From Colwellia sp. C1TZA3 (GTDB lineage Bacteria; Pseudomonadota; Gammaproteobacteria; Enterobacterales; Alteromonadaceae), in contig NZ_VOLS01000001.1 in the NCBI RefSeq assembly GCF_007954265.1, positions 158,539-222,538 on the forward strand: a stretch of DNA of 64,000 nucleotides, written 5' to 3'. How positions within the stretch are numbered: position 1 is the stretch's first letter; each line of letters begins with the position of its first letter. The notes below the pieces were generated by a model. That model worked only from the letters and a program-made list of their open reading frames with translations. It was not told the origin of the DNA and searched no databases. The translations under genes were made by a program, and so were the position numbers. Shown one piece after another: positions 30,947 to 40,391 of this stretch.

Positions 30947-32470
30947 ATGGCTTTAGCCTGTGTTTTCAGTCGAGCTCGTGTCGGACTTGAATCGCCCTTA
31001 GTCACGGTAGAAGTGCATTTAGCCAATGGCTTGCCAGCCTTTAATATCGTTGGTTTACCTGAAACATCGGTTAGAGAAGCCAAAGATCGTGTGCGTAGCG
31101 CCATTATTAATTGCGGTTATGAATTTCCCGCTAAGCGTATTACAGTAAATTTAGCCCCAGCTGATTTACCCAAAGAGGGCGGCCGCTTCGATCTGCCTAT
31201 TGCCTTAGGTATTCTTGCCGCTGCTGCCCAACTTCCTGAAGCAGATTTAAACCAATATGAATTTGCTGGTGAGTTAGCCTTATCAGGTGAACTGCGCGCT
31301 ATTATAGGTGAAATACCCATGGCAATGGCCTGTAAAAAAAGTGGCCGGACACTGGTAATACCGACAGTAAACGCCGAACAAGCGAGCTGGGTACAACAAG
31401 TAAAAATATTAAGCCTGTCACATTTAAAGCAACTCTTTCCACACTTTCTAAAACAACAAAGCTTGCCACTGGTTCAAACAAGAGTATTACAAGCATATAA
31501 AACCAAGAGTGAACATGATATCGCCGATGTTGTCGGTCAACCATTAGCTAAGCGCGCGCTAGAAATTGCCGCTAGTGGCCGTCATAACCTACTATTTATT
31601 GGCCCTCCTGGTACAGGAAAAACTATGCTTGCTAGTCGTTTGCCTGGCATTTTACCTCCGATGACCGAGCAAGAAGCGTTGTCCAGTGCCGCTATACAAT
31701 CGATTTGCCATGAAGATATTAGTCCTGAATCATGGTTAACACGGCCGTTTCGCGCGCCGCATCATACCGCATCTTCAGCGGCCCTGGTTGGCGGCGGCAG
31801 TTATCCGCAGCCAGGTGAAATTTCGTTAGCCCATAACGGCGTGCTCTTTCTCGACGAGTTGCCCGAATTTGAGCGCAAAGTGCTCGACGTTTTACGCGAA
31901 CCGATGGAATCTGGCGAAGTCACTATTTCACGTGCATTGGTCAAACAAACCTTCCCCGCACAATTTCAACTCGTCGCCGCCATGAACCCAAGCCCAACCG
32001 GCTTTTACAATGACAAGCGTAGTACACCTGAGCAGGTTTTACGTTACCTCAATCGACTTTCAGGGCCATTTTTAGATCGTATTGATATTCAAATTGAAGT
32101 AACTAGGTTACCGCGAGGCATGTGGGCGAACGATGATGGTAAAGGTGAGTCTAGTAGCACTATTCAGAAACGGGTTAGCATTTGCCACCAAAAACAAATT
32201 TTACGCCAAGGTAAAGCAAATGCACAACTCAGTAGTGCTGAAGTCAGAAGCTTCTGTCAACTGACCCCTGATGATAATGAATTTTTAGAATTAGCCATTG
32301 AAAAGCTCAATCTATCGACCAGAGCTCACCATAAAATACTGAAAATCGCCAGAACACTGGCCGATATGGCAGCGCTCGAGCACATCGAACGTAAGCACTT
32401 AATTGAAGCCTTATCATATCGCGCTATGGATAGAATATTACGCCATTTAACCGATGCTATTGCTATTTAA
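30947..32470 (+). CDS. comM: Mg chelatase-like AAA ATPase, ComM/YifB family
   Basis: 507 residues. ComM is a hexameric helicase that helps integrate DNA during natural transformation; many non-competent bacteria also carry the gene. The N-terminal ChlI domain contains NGLPAFNIVGLPETSVREAK, Walker A is GPPGTGKTMLASRLPG near residue 219 and Walker B is VLFLDELPEF. A C-terminal domain follows. It is divergent from the ilv leader, the same arrangement as yifB-ilvL in E. coli. Confidence 0.95.
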   Translation: MALACVFSRARVGLESPLVTVEVHLANGLPAFNIVGLPETSVREAKDRVRSAIINCGYEFPAKRITVNLAPADLPKEGGRFDLPIALGILAAAAQLPEADLNQYEFAGELALSGELRAIIGEIPMAMACKKSGRTLVIPTVNAEQASWVQQVKILSLSHLKQLFPHFLKQQSLPLVQTRVLQAYKTKSEHDIADVVGQPLAKRALEIAASGRHNLLFIGPPGTGKTMLASRLPGILPPMTEQEALSSAAIQSICHEDISPESWLTRPFRAPHHTASSAALVGGGSYPQPGEISLAHNGVLFLDELPEFERKVLDVLREPMESGEVTISRALVKQTFPAQFQLVAAMNPSPTGFYNDKRSTPEQVLRYLNRLSGPFLDRIDIQIEVTRLPRGMWANDDGKGESSSTIQKRVSICHQKQILRQGKANAQLSSAEVRSFCQLTPDDNEFLELAIEKLNLSTRAHHKILKIARTLADMAALEHIERKHLIEALSYRAMDRILRHLTDAIAI

Positions 32471-32488
32471 TCATGCCATTTTTAATCT

Positions 32489-32923
32489 TTAAGGTGCAAC
32501 GATGTGCATATGGCCACCTTTGTAGTCAATGGTAACTATGAAATGTTTAAGCACATCATAGCCAAGTAATCCTTTAATATTTTCCCCTTTCATACGACTG
32601 CCAAGCCGACTACCTTGAGAGGAAAGGTTAGCTGATTGGTCTTTACCCGGCACACTAGTGAGTACATTTTCTAATTCATACGGACCAATTTTCATTACTG
32701 GCAGGCGAAATACTTCATGAAGACCTGAAGCATTAACCCCATTAGAGATGCCACTCTTTATTTCAAATTTACTCAACCAATCAAAATGCTTGGCCGCTGT
32801 TCTTTTCAACATTAGCCCGCCAGAATTACCAGTATCTAGCACTAACCAGACAGATTTTTCATTATTAAGTTGCACATTAACAATAGGCTGTCGTGAATAT
32901 TTGTCAATATTGCATTTTAACAT
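32489..32923 (-). CDS. Aspartic-protease-like protein, C-terminal half
   Basis: 144 residues. A retropepsin-like fold: VWLVLDTGNSGGLML (Asp30) is the active-site loop, and a terminal GLLGYDVLKHFIVTIDYKGG strand follows, typical of the family. It overlaps by 20 bp, in another frame, the gene upstream (32904-33314), which contains a second DTG half. A one-base change near TATTGAC would join them as one two-domain protein. So this is either a coupled partner or the 3' part of a frameshifted gene. Confidence 0.7.
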   Translation of the reverse strand: MLKCNIDKYSRQPIVNVQLNNEKSVWLVLDTGNSGGLMLKRTAAKHFDWLSKFEIKSGISNGVNASGLHEVFRLPVMKIGPYELENVLTSVPGKDQSANLSSQGSRLGSRMKGENIKGLLGYDVLKHFIVTIDYKGGHMHIVAP

Positions 32924-33314
32924 TGGCTAGTTTTTGCATGTCAATTAAGTCATGGGTAATTAACCGTATTTTTCTCTTTGGGTAATCAAGTTGCACCACA
33001 AAGTTGCTGAAAAAACCCGCACCAAGCAGCAGCTGATCACTATGATGCCCAATAAAACTCTCAACAACATTATCTAACAAAAACTCAGTGCCCAGTAAAT
33101 TAACCAGTACATTATTATAATTTTTTCGGGTTTTAGTACCATAAACCCCCTGCAGTTTAATTTTTTTTCCTGTGTTAAATCCAAGGCCATTTTTTTGCAT
33201 AAAGGCACTATTAATACTGTTAATTTGCGCACCGGTGTCAAGTATGGCGTAACCGTCAATACCTGATACTGCTACTGGAATTTTGACATGGCCATTAACT
33301 AATACCAGTTCCAT
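32904..33314 (-). CDS. Aspartic-protease-like protein, N-terminal half; start codon inside a repeat
   Basis: 136 residues. The active-site loop is YAILDTGAQINSIN (Asp26). A hydrophobic strand near 90-120 ends LDYPKRKIRLITHD, which in related two-domain proteins leads directly into the second half, encoded here in a different frame. No signal peptide is present. The ATG and the next four codons (ATGGAACTGGTAT) are the terminal inverted repeat of the 159-bp element, so the original 5' end was probably replaced when the repeat arrived. There is no evident Shine-Dalgarno. Confidence 0.6.
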   Translation of the reverse strand: MELVLVNGHVKIPVAVSGIDGYAILDTGAQINSINSAFMQKNGLGFNTGKKIKLQGVYGTKTRKNYNNVLVNLLGTEFLLDNVVESFIGHHSDQLLLGAGFFSNFVVQLDYPKRKIRLITHDLIDMQKLANVKMQY

Positions 33315-33460
33315 TAAGTTTGTGATCTTGTTGTGCGCAGGAAAAATAACTCAAGGTAAGGCGCTCGATTGAGCAATAGCTGGCTATTGGGATTGAGAGC
33401 AACACAGCCTTGCGCTATTTTAACTAGTACAAGTGAGCAATAACTTAATGGGATTGGTAT
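33302..33460 (-). repeat. 159-bp palindromic repeat, copy 3 (inverted)
   Basis: Reverse orientation. Ends are ATACCAGTTCCATTAAGTTT and AACTTAATGGGATTGGTAT. Its left end overlaps the first five codons of the aspartic-protease ORF. Confidence 0.95.
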
Positions 33461-33646
33461 AACTTAAAATCAATCCATTCGGTGGCCCCAGAGAAAGACA
33501 GAGGTGAAAAAAAATATAAAAAACTTAGGCATAGACATCTCAACTTGAACATTTTTATTATTTCCTTATAAAATTTGTATCACTAGATCAAAAAGCTGTA
33601 TAAATAATTATCATACAATTACTTACTTTATTATTGTATGATAATT
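33315..33646. other. Spacer with repeat copy 3
   Basis: Upstream of the aspartic-protease ORF and downstream of ilvY. It holds repeat copy 3 and the ilvY terminator. 33461-33605 shows no further feature and has no recognisable promoter. Confidence 0.6.
33606..33646 (-). terminator. Possible terminator after ilvY
   Basis: A 14-bp perfect inverted repeat (33606-33619, 33633-33646) immediately after the ilvY stop on the minus strand. It is AT-rich and without a strong T tract. Confidence 0.5.
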
Positions 33647-34522
33647 TTACTTTATTGCATCAAAAAAAGCCTGAATCAGCGGTTGTTCCCTGCTCTGGTT
33701 TAAACAGCAAATACCTAGGTCAAAGGGCTCAATTGCACCGACATCTGCTAAATATTGCACCCGATCTTTCACCGGACTATTTTCTACTACCACTCTTGGC
33801 ACAATACCAACACCACAGCCCAAAGCCACCATACTGACCAAGGCTTCATGACCCGAAACTGTCGCGTAAATATAGGCTTTACCTTGTTGCTTCTTACGAA
33901 ACCAATATTCAAAACGTTTTCGTGCTGGGCCATGCTCTGGCAAAATAATCGGTATGTCAGACCAAACAAAGTCTTGCTGAATTTGCTGCTGAACTTGACA
34001 CACCATGGTGGGGGCGATCACAGACAAGGGTATTTTTGCCAGATGGTGAAAAGTAAAAATGCGTGACAGTTGCTCAGGTTTAGCGGCAATAGCAAAATCA
34101 ACCGCTTGCTTTTCAACTTGCTCTAATGCATCGGCGGCATCACCGGTTGTTAACATAATTTCAACCAGCGGGTGCTGTTGTCGAAAACGTTCAAGTAATG
34201 GTGGCAAGTGACTATAGGCCGCGGTTACAGAACAATAAATATGCAACTTCCCTTGTAATTCAGCTTGTTTTTGATTCAATGAAAGTTGTAGTAACTGCCA
34301 CTGCTCAAGTTGTTGCTCAGCAAATTGTAAAAACTGTTTCCCGGCCTCACTTAACACCACAGTACGGTTATCTCGGTGCAATAACGCACTGCCTAACTCA
34401 AGCTCTAATCGCTGGACAACTCGGCTTAAGGTTGAAGGGCTGACATGATGAAGTTCAGCGGTTTTGCCAAAATGTAATGATTTTGCTAAATCAACAAACA
34501 TCCGCAATGACTTTAATTCCAC
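33647..34522 (-). CDS. ilvY: LysR-type regulator IlvY
   Basis: 291 residues. N-terminal winged helix-turn-helix (MELKSLRMFVDLAKSLHFGK to about 60), then a substrate-binding domain. Gene position and sequence match IlvY, which activates ilvC in response to acetolactate-type substrates. It is divergent from ilvC and separated by about 170 bp containing a likely operator. The mid-domain motif GPARKRFEYWFRKK is typical of IlvY proteins. Confidence 0.93.
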   Translation of the reverse strand: MELKSLRMFVDLAKSLHFGKTAELHHVSPSTLSRVVQRLELELGSALLHRDNRTVVLSEAGKQFLQFAEQQLEQWQLLQLSLNQKQAELQGKLHIYCSVTAAYSHLPPLLERFRQQHPLVEIMLTTGDAADALEQVEKQAVDFAIAAKPEQLSRIFTFHHLAKIPLSVIAPTMVCQVQQQIQQDFVWSDIPIILPEHGPARKRFEYWFRKKQQGKAYIYATVSGHEALVSMVALGCGVGIVPRVVVENSPVKDRVQYLADVGAIEPFDLGICCLNQSREQPLIQAFFDAIK

Positions 34523-34560
34523 GAAAAATCCTTAAAGGTAACTAGCGCTAAGCAACTGTA

Positions 34561-34598
34561 TTGCAAATATTGCAACACTACAATGCAAATATATCATT
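34561..34598. promoter_or_regulatory. Likely IlvY operator region
   Basis: TTGCAAATATTGCAA (34561-34575) has TTGCA/TGCAA arms and fits the LysR T-N11-A box. A weaker related copy, TGCAAATATATCA, lies at 34584-34596. Their position between divergent ilvY and ilvC suits the tandem IlvY operators known in E. coli. Confidence 0.65.
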
Positions 34599-34695
34599 TT
34601 AAGCAACGATATATTTTCGCTATGATAGCGCTAAGGTCAACAAATTGACCACTTAACTAATTTTCTTGGTCAATAACCAAGTACAGGAGAGCAAG

Positions 34696-36180
34696 ATGGC
34701 TAACTATTTCAATACCTTGAGTTTACGCGAAAAACTAGCACAGCTGGGTAAATGTCGCTTCATGAATCGTGCAGAGTTTAGTGATGGTTGTAATTTCATT
34801 AAAGATTGGAATATTGTTATTGTTGGTTGTGGCGCTCAAGGCCTTAACCAAGGCTTGAATATGCGTGACTCCGGATTAAACATCTCTTATGCCTTGCGTG
34901 ACGCTGCCATTGCAGAAAAACGCCAGTCTTATCAGTGGGCGAGCGAAAATGGCTTTACTGTAGGTAGCTATCAAGAATTAATTCCACAAGCCGACTTAGT
35001 GTTAAATCTTACACCTGATAAGCAACACACGTCTGCCGTTAGTGCCGTTATGCCACTGATGAAAGAAGGCTCTTCTTTAGCTTACTCTCATGGTTTCAAT
35101 ATTGTTGAAGAGGGCATGCAAATCCGCTCTGACATTACGGTAGTGATGGTGGCACCTAAATGTCCTGGTACTGAAGTACGTGAAGAATACAAACGTGGTT
35201 TTGGTGTGCCAACACTTATCGCTGTTCACCCTGAGAACGATCCTCAAGGTAATGGTTGGGCTATCGCTAAAGCATACGCTTCAGCGACGGGTGGCGATCG
35301 CGCTGGTGTTTTAGCGTCTTCATTCATCGCAGAAGTTAAGTCGGACCTAATGGGCGAACAAACTATCCTTTGTGGTATGTTACAAACCGCAGCCATCTTG
35401 GGTCACAAGCAATTGTTGTCGCAAGGTGTTGACGCAGGTTATGCCCGCAAATTATTACAATACGGCATTGAAGGTGTTACTGAAGGTTTAAAGTACGGCG
35501 GCATCACCAACATGATGGACCGTTTATCTAATCCAGCGAAAATAAAAGCCTTTGATATGTCTCTAGCGTTAAAAGAGATTTTACGTCCTTTATTTCAAAA
35601 GCATATGGATGACATCATCGAAGGTCGTTTCTCTGCAGGTATGATGGCAGATTGGGACAACGGTGACGCTAACCTATTAAAATGGCGTGAAGAGACCGCT
35701 GAAACGTCTTTTGAAAAAGCGCCGGTATGCGATACCGAAATTTCTGAGCAAGAATACTACGACAAAGGCATTTTTGTTGTCGCTATGGTTAAAGCCGGTG
35801 TTGAATTAGCCTTCGATGCTATGGTTGACTCAGGCATTATCAATGCTTCTGCCTACTACGAGTCGCTACATGAAACGCCGTTAATTGCTAACACTATCGC
35901 CCGCAACATGCTATACGAAATGAACGTGGTTATTTCTGATACGGCAGAGTACGGTAACTACCTATTCTCACACGCTGCTGTACCTTTATTGGAAGACTTT
36001 GCCAGCAAATTAACCCTAGAAGAATTGGGTGAAGGCTTAAAATCTAGCTCTAATGGTGTTGATAACGCGCGTTTAATCGAAGTTAACGAAGCTATTCGCA
36101 GCCATGGCGTTGAAGCTATTGGTAAAGAATTACGTGGCTACATGACTGATATGAAGCGCATAGTTGAAGCAAATAGTTAA
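34696..36180 (+). CDS. ilvC: Ketol-acid reductoisomerase (class II, NADP-dependent)
   Basis: 494 residues from ATG 34696, which has AGGAG at 34685-34689 and begins [20 protein letters not shown] like E. coli (491). An in-frame ATG at 34666 would add ten residues with no support. Isomerises and reduces acetolactate in valine and isoleucine synthesis. The NADP-binding motif is [11 protein letters not shown]. The long form with a duplicated C-terminal knotted domain marks class II. Confidence 0.97.
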   Translation: MANYFNTLSLREKLAQLGKCRFMNRAEFSDGCNFIKDWNIVIVGCGAQGLNQGLNMRDSGLNISYALRDAAIAEKRQSYQWASENGFTVGSYQELIPQADLVLNLTPDKQHTSAVSAVMPLMKEGSSLAYSHGFNIVEEGMQIRSDITVVMVAPKCPGTEVREEYKRGFGVPTLIAVHPENDPQGNGWAIAKAYASATGGDRAGVLASSFIAEVKSDLMGEQTILCGMLQTAAILGHKQLLSQGVDAGYARKLLQYGIEGVTEGLKYGGITNMMDRLSNPAKIKAFDMSLALKEILRPLFQKHMDDIIEGRFSAGMMADWDNGDANLLKWREETAETSFEKAPVCDTEISEQEYYDKGIFVVAMVKAGVELAFDAMVDSGIINASAYYESLHETPLIANTIARNMLYEMNVVISDTAEYGNYLFSHAAVPLLEDFASKLTLEELGEGLKSSSNGVDNARLIEVNEAIRSHGVEAIGKELRGYMTDMKRIVEANS

Positions 36181-36206
36181 TAGTTAATAGTTAAAGCATT
36201 TATTAC

Positions 36207-36243
36207 AAGCGGTGTTGGCACATTTGGCAATACCGTTTTTTTT
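36207..36243 (+). terminator. Terminator after ilvC
   Basis: AGCGGTGTTGGC and GGCAATACCG form an imperfect stem followed by a run of about seven Ts, a little over 25 bp after the ilvC stop. Confidence 0.7.
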
Positions 36244-36289
36244 ATGCAGCGCGAACGTGCTGTTTTAGTAAGAATAAAAAGGAAGATTA

Positions 36290-36607
36290 ATGACACAATT
36301 CAATAACGTCAGTATTTCATCAGTGGCCAGTATTTATTTTGATGGCCAAGTGACCAGCAGAAAAGTCACTTTTGCTGATGGCTCGATTAAAACTTTAGGT
36401 ATTATGATGCCCGGTGAGTATACTTTTGCCACTGCAGAAAAAGAGTTAATGGAAATTCAGCAAGGTACGCTCAGTGTACTATTGCCAGGCAGTGATACTT
36501 GGCAAACCATTACCGCTAATCAAGCTTTTAATGTGCCAGCCAATGCGTCCTTTGATGTTAAAGTCAGTGAATTAGCCGACTATTGCTGTTCATATATCGC
36601 TGAGTAA
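36290..36607 (+). CDS. ppnP: Pyrimidine/purine nucleoside phosphorylase PpnP
   Basis: 105 residues, slightly longer than E. coli YaiE/PpnP (94). Cupin-like fold with conserved MMPGEYTFATAEKELMEIQQG, LLPGSDTWQ and FNVPANASFDVKV. PpnP phosphorolyses several nucleosides to the base and ribose-1-phosphate. It is monocistronic, with GGAAG a few bases before the ATG. Confidence 0.92.
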   Translation: MTQFNNVSISSVASIYFDGQVTSRKVTFADGSIKTLGIMMPGEYTFATAEKELMEIQQGTLSVLLPGSDTWQTITANQAFNVPANASFDVKVSELADYCCSYIAE

Positions 36608-36641
36608 TGTGGATTAAAAGCTAAAAGCGCTATTAATCATT

Positions 36642-36668
36642 AAATCAGGGTCTTTCGACTCTGATTTT
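36642..36668. terminator. Bidirectional terminator between ppnP and proB
   Basis: AAATCAGGGTC / GACTCTGATTT form an 11-bp stem with one mismatch and a short loop, with A and T runs outside. It lies between the convergent ppnP and proB. Confidence 0.75.
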
Positions 36669-36688
36669 ACCTCACCTAAAATATCCTA

Positions 36689-37795
36689 TTATTGTGCAAT
36701 TAACACCACCATATCGTCACGGTGCACAACCACCTGACTTGGGCAGCAACCTAGCAGAGCGGCAATTTCATCACTTTTATAACCTTTAATGCGCTGTAAA
36801 TCTCGAGCATTATATTGGCTAATGCCTTTTGCAATCTGCTGGCCACTTTTAGCATCATAAATATCAAGACAATCACCGGCTTTAAAATCACCGCTAACTT
36901 TAGTCACTCCTGATGGCAATAAAGAAGCTCCTTGCTTGGTTAAGGCACTGAGAGCGCCAGTGTCTACTAACACCATGCCATTGCTTTTTAAGGTGTGCTT
37001 TAACCAATGTTTACGGGCCCGTGTTGCCCCATGTTGAGCAACAAAGTGCGTGCCTGGGTTATCACCACGTAAAATTTGTTCAAATACTTCGCCACGACTG
37101 CCGTTTAAGATATAAGTGTCAATACCATTTTCTACTGCTTTTTCTGCTGCTTGAATTTTTGTTTTCATTCCGCCGGTAGCGATAGGATTATTGGTGGCAC
37201 CAGCCATGGCATAAACTGACTGGTCGATTTTAGCGATAACAGGAATTAACTTAGCTTGTGGATTTAAGCGCGGATCTGCCTCAAATACACCATCAACATC
37301 ACTTAAAATAAATAAACTGTCTGCTTCACTGACTAAGGCAACCAAGGCTGCTAAATTATCATTATCGCCAACTTTTAACTCTTCTGTTGCCACCGTATCG
37401 TTTTCGTTAACAATAGGAATAACACCATTAGCTAGTAGTATTCTTAAGGTATTTTTAATATTAATATAACGTTGACGATCTTTTAAATCCCCGTGAGTTA
37501 TCAACAACTGGCTGCACGGCAGATCAAAAAAACGTTGCCAATTCGCCATCATTTTCATTTGTCCAACGGCAGCCATTGCCTGTTTGGTCGGAATTGAAGG
37601 GTTAGGAGAGCCGTGCGCAATCAAACTTCTGCCCGCGGCAACGCTGCCAGATGAAACCAAAATAACTTCTTTACCTGCTTGCTGACATTGGCTGATAAAG
37701 CGAGCAATGGCAAGGATATACTTGCCGCTACAGCCCTTGGCATCTGGAGCCACCAAAGCACTGCCAACCTTTATCACCACACGTTTAAACTTCAT
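36689..37795 (-). CDS. proB: Glutamate 5-kinase
   Basis: 368 residues. Phosphorylates glutamate as the first step of proline synthesis. The N-terminal amino acid kinase domain shows VIKVGSALVAP, EVILVSSGSVAAGR and VNENDTVATEELKVGDND. A C-terminal PUA domain (about 275-360) is present. GGGGG precedes the ATG. proA is not next to it in this window. Confidence 0.96.
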   Translation of the reverse strand: MKFKRVVIKVGSALVAPDAKGCSGKYILAIARFISQCQQAGKEVILVSSGSVAAGRSLIAHGSPNPSIPTKQAMAAVGQMKMMANWQRFFDLPCSQLLITHGDLKDRQRYINIKNTLRILLANGVIPIVNENDTVATEELKVGDNDNLAALVALVSEADSLFILSDVDGVFEADPRLNPQAKLIPVIAKIDQSVYAMAGATNNPIATGGMKTKIQAAEKAVENGIDTYILNGSRGEVFEQILRGDNPGTHFVAQHGATRARKHWLKHTLKSNGMVLVDTGALSALTKQGASLLPSGVTKVSGDFKAGDCLDIYDAKSGQQIAKGISQYNARDLQRIKGYKSDEIAALLGCCPSQVVVHRDDMVVLIAQ

Positions 37796-38208
37796 GATAA
37801 CCCCCTATTTTTTATTTACTTAGCTTGCCTTGAAACGTAGTTGCTTGGCAATTAATTTATAGCTATATCTGCTATTTTCTCAGGCTTTATGAAATTAACT
37901 TCCCTAAGCTATTATTTTGCCATGTTAAAATGGTAATTTATTCAGCAAAAGCCCTTGGTAATAAATTTATGATGCGTTTTCATCCAACTGACTTTTTCTT
38001 TGCTAACACCAATATCTATTGAACTTACTGTCAGCCTTGCTTGGCAAAGCTGGTATTAAATACTATTTTTTTAGCTTTCGTCACGATTTCAAGCTGCACT
38101 ACAAATAAGGCTGCTCTAGGTTTTTTATCACCTATCCAACAAGTTTTTAAATATTTTTACTGAAAACAAGGCTAAAACCCATTAAGATTATAAACAGTAA
38201 TTATCGTC
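37796..38208. other. Intergenic region between proB and yihG-like gene
   Basis: 413 bp between divergent genes. I see no ORF with a ribosome site, no strong hairpin and no copy of the dispersed repeats. It must hold both promoters; none could be placed with confidence. Confidence 0.5.
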
Positions 38209-39135
38209 TTGAAAGTTTTGGTTTTTTATATGCTACATTTTTTACCTGGCCCAATTATTGGCTGTATCTCTGTTATTTTGTATATTGCCAACACTATACT
38301 CTGGCTTATACCCATACTTATATGCTCGCTATTAAAGGCGTTAGTGCCGTTAAGTCAATGGCAAAAATTTTTTAGTTACTTACTGGATCAGTTGGCCAGT
38401 AATTGGGTGCTCTGCAATACTTTTATTCAAAAAGTATTCACCAAAACTAAAATAAATGTCACGGGTTTAGAAAAGTTAAAAATGAAAGACTGGTACTTGG
38501 TGATTAGTAACCATCAAAGCTGGATTGATATCCTAGTATTACAACGAGTGTTACACGGTAAAATACCCTTCTTAAAGTTTTTTCTAAAAAAAGAGTTAAT
38601 TTATGTCCCTTTACTTGGCTTAGCTTGGTGGGCCCTCGACTTTCCTTTTATGAAACGTTATAGCCAACATTTTTTAAAGAAAAACCCACATCTTATCGGC
38701 AAAGATATCGAGACCACAAAAAAGGCCTGTGAAAAATTTAAACACAAACCCGTTAGTGTAATGAACTTTATTGAAGGCACACGCTTTACAGCAGAAAAAC
38801 ACCAGCAACAAAATTCGCCATTTCAACGGCTATTAAAACCAAAAGCTGGCGGCATTGGTTTTGTACTGCAAGCAATGAAAGGTAACCTGAGTAAAGTGGT
38901 TAACGTAACTATTTACTATCCTGATGGCGCACCAAAATTCTTTGACTTCTTGTCAGGAAAGATTAAACAAGTAAACATTGCCATTGAAACTCAAGATATT
39001 GATGACTCACTCAAGGGTGATTATGTCAATGATCGGGCTTATAAAATTCAATTTCAGAAATGGGTTAACCAACTTTGGCTTGATAAAGATAAAAAAATGA
39101 TCCAGCTTGAAGCACAAGCTAAAAAGGATATGTAA
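38209..39135 (+). CDS. yihG: YihG-like 1-acylglycerol-3-phosphate acyltransferase family protein
   Basis: 308 residues (E. coli YihG 310). PlsC-type acyltransferase with NHQSWIDILVL near residue 101 (NHx4D catalytic motif) and FIEGTRF near 188. Two hydrophobic helices at the N-terminus anchor it to the inner membrane. Relatives acylate lysophosphatidic acid and set phospholipid fatty acid composition. Start TTG at 38209 or ATG at 38230; neither has a clear ribosome site. The downstream channel gene overlaps by one base. Confidence 0.88.
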   Translation: MKVLVFYMLHFLPGPIIGCISVILYIANTILWLIPILICSLLKALVPLSQWQKFFSYLLDQLASNWVLCNTFIQKVFTKTKINVTGLEKLKMKDWYLVISNHQSWIDILVLQRVLHGKIPFLKFFLKKELIYVPLLGLAWWALDFPFMKRYSQHFLKKNPHLIGKDIETTKKACEKFKHKPVSVMNFIEGTRFTAEKHQQQNSPFQRLLKPKAGGIGFVLQAMKGNLSKVVNVTIYYPDGAPKFFDFLSGKIKQVNIAIETQDIDDSLKGDYVNDRAYKIQFQKWVNQLWLDKDKKMIQLEAQAKKDM

Positions 39136-40391
39136 TGCAGGCAATAATCACCTCATGGTTAACTGAACAGGGCATTCATGCGCCATACATAGTGTTAAGT
39201 AGCGTTATTATTGGTTGTTTATTAATTTTATTATTATGCAGTGTTAGCTTTTATATCGCAAAAAACTATGTGCTTGCACTTATTCATAAATTAATTAGCA
39301 CATCAAAAAACACATGGGATGATCACTTATTTGATCATCACGTATTTTCACGTATCTCACTACTGGTGCCTTTTGTATTATTGTTATTACTGACACCCTT
39401 TTTTCTAGATGCTGAGTCATTGCTCGCTGTTGTTCTAATGGTGTTTGCAAAAATTGGTATTTGCTTTCAGGTTGCGCGCAGTATTAGTGCCGTACTTAAT
39501 GTGATCAATAGTCTTTATCAACAAAAAGCTAGCGAACGCTATTTACCATTAAACTCGACCTTACAGGTCATTAAACTGGTGGTTTATTTAGTAGCAACAA
39601 TACTGGCAACTTCGCTATTATTAGACCGTTCACCACTGTATTTACTCAGTGGTTTAGGTGCCTTAACTGCGGTGTTAATTTTAGTCTTTCAAGACACTAT
39701 TAAAGGCTTAGTGGCCAGTATTCAAATCTCAGCTAACAAAATGGTCGCCCCTGGCGATTGGATTGAGTTACCCAAATATGGTGCTGATGGCGATGTCATT
39801 GAAATAGGGCTCAATACTGTAAAGGTGAAGAACTTTGATAATACTGTAACAACAGTGCCTACTTATGCCTTAACTAGTGATTCATTTAAAAACTGGCGTG
39901 GCATGCTGAACTCAGGTGGTAGAAGAATAAAACGCGCTATCGTTATTGATCTTAGTAGTATTCGATTTTATAACCCCGAACAACTTGAAACACTAAAGTC
40001 AGTACAACTTATTACGGGATATATTACTGAAAAAAAAACTGAAATTCGTCAACAAGCGACACAGGTAGCAAGCGGTAGTGCCGCCGCTATAAACACTCGG
40101 CAGTTAACCAATATTGGTACCTTTCGAGCTTATATTAGCGCCTATTTAAAACAACACCCAAAGGTTCATCATGAAATGACTTGTATGGTCAGGCAACTAC
40201 AGGCAACAGAGGTCGGCTTGCCGCTGGAGTTATACTTTTTCAGTCGTGATCAAGATTGGGTTAACTATGAAGCAATACAAGCGGATATATTCGACCATCT
40301 ATATGCTGCCGCGCCACTTTTTCATTTACGAGTGTTTCAACACCCCAGTGGCTACGACTGGCAAAATGCCAAGGCTAACGCTGACGCATAA
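39135..40391 (+). CDS. ybdG: MscS family mechanosensitive channel, YbdG-like
   Basis: 418 residues (E. coli YbdG 415). About five membrane helices precede the MscS pore-lining region LSGLGALTAVLILVFQDTIKG and the beta domain with GDWIELPKYGADGDVIEIGL. The long C-terminal extension with NWRGMLNSGGRRIKR and FRAYISAYLKQHPK is the YbdG type rather than small MscS. Such channels release solutes on hypo-osmotic shock. Its ATG overlaps the yihG stop (TAATG). Its 3' end overlaps convergent tesB by 17 bp. Confidence 0.92.
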   Translation: MQAIITSWLTEQGIHAPYIVLSSVIIGCLLILLLCSVSFYIAKNYVLALIHKLISTSKNTWDDHLFDHHVFSRISLLVPFVLLLLLTPFFLDAESLLAVVLMVFAKIGICFQVARSISAVLNVINSLYQQKASERYLPLNSTLQVIKLVVYLVATILATSLLLDRSPLYLLSGLGALTAVLILVFQDTIKGLVASIQISANKMVAPGDWIELPKYGADGDVIEIGLNTVKVKNFDNTVTTVPTYALTSDSFKNWRGMLNSGGRRIKRAIVIDLSSIRFYNPEQLETLKSVQLITGYITEKKTEIRQQATQVASGSAAAINTRQLTNIGTFRAYISAYLKQHPKVHHEMTCMVRQLQATEVGLPLELYFFSRDQDWVNYEAIQADIFDHLYAAAPLFHLRVFQHPSGYDWQNAKANADA

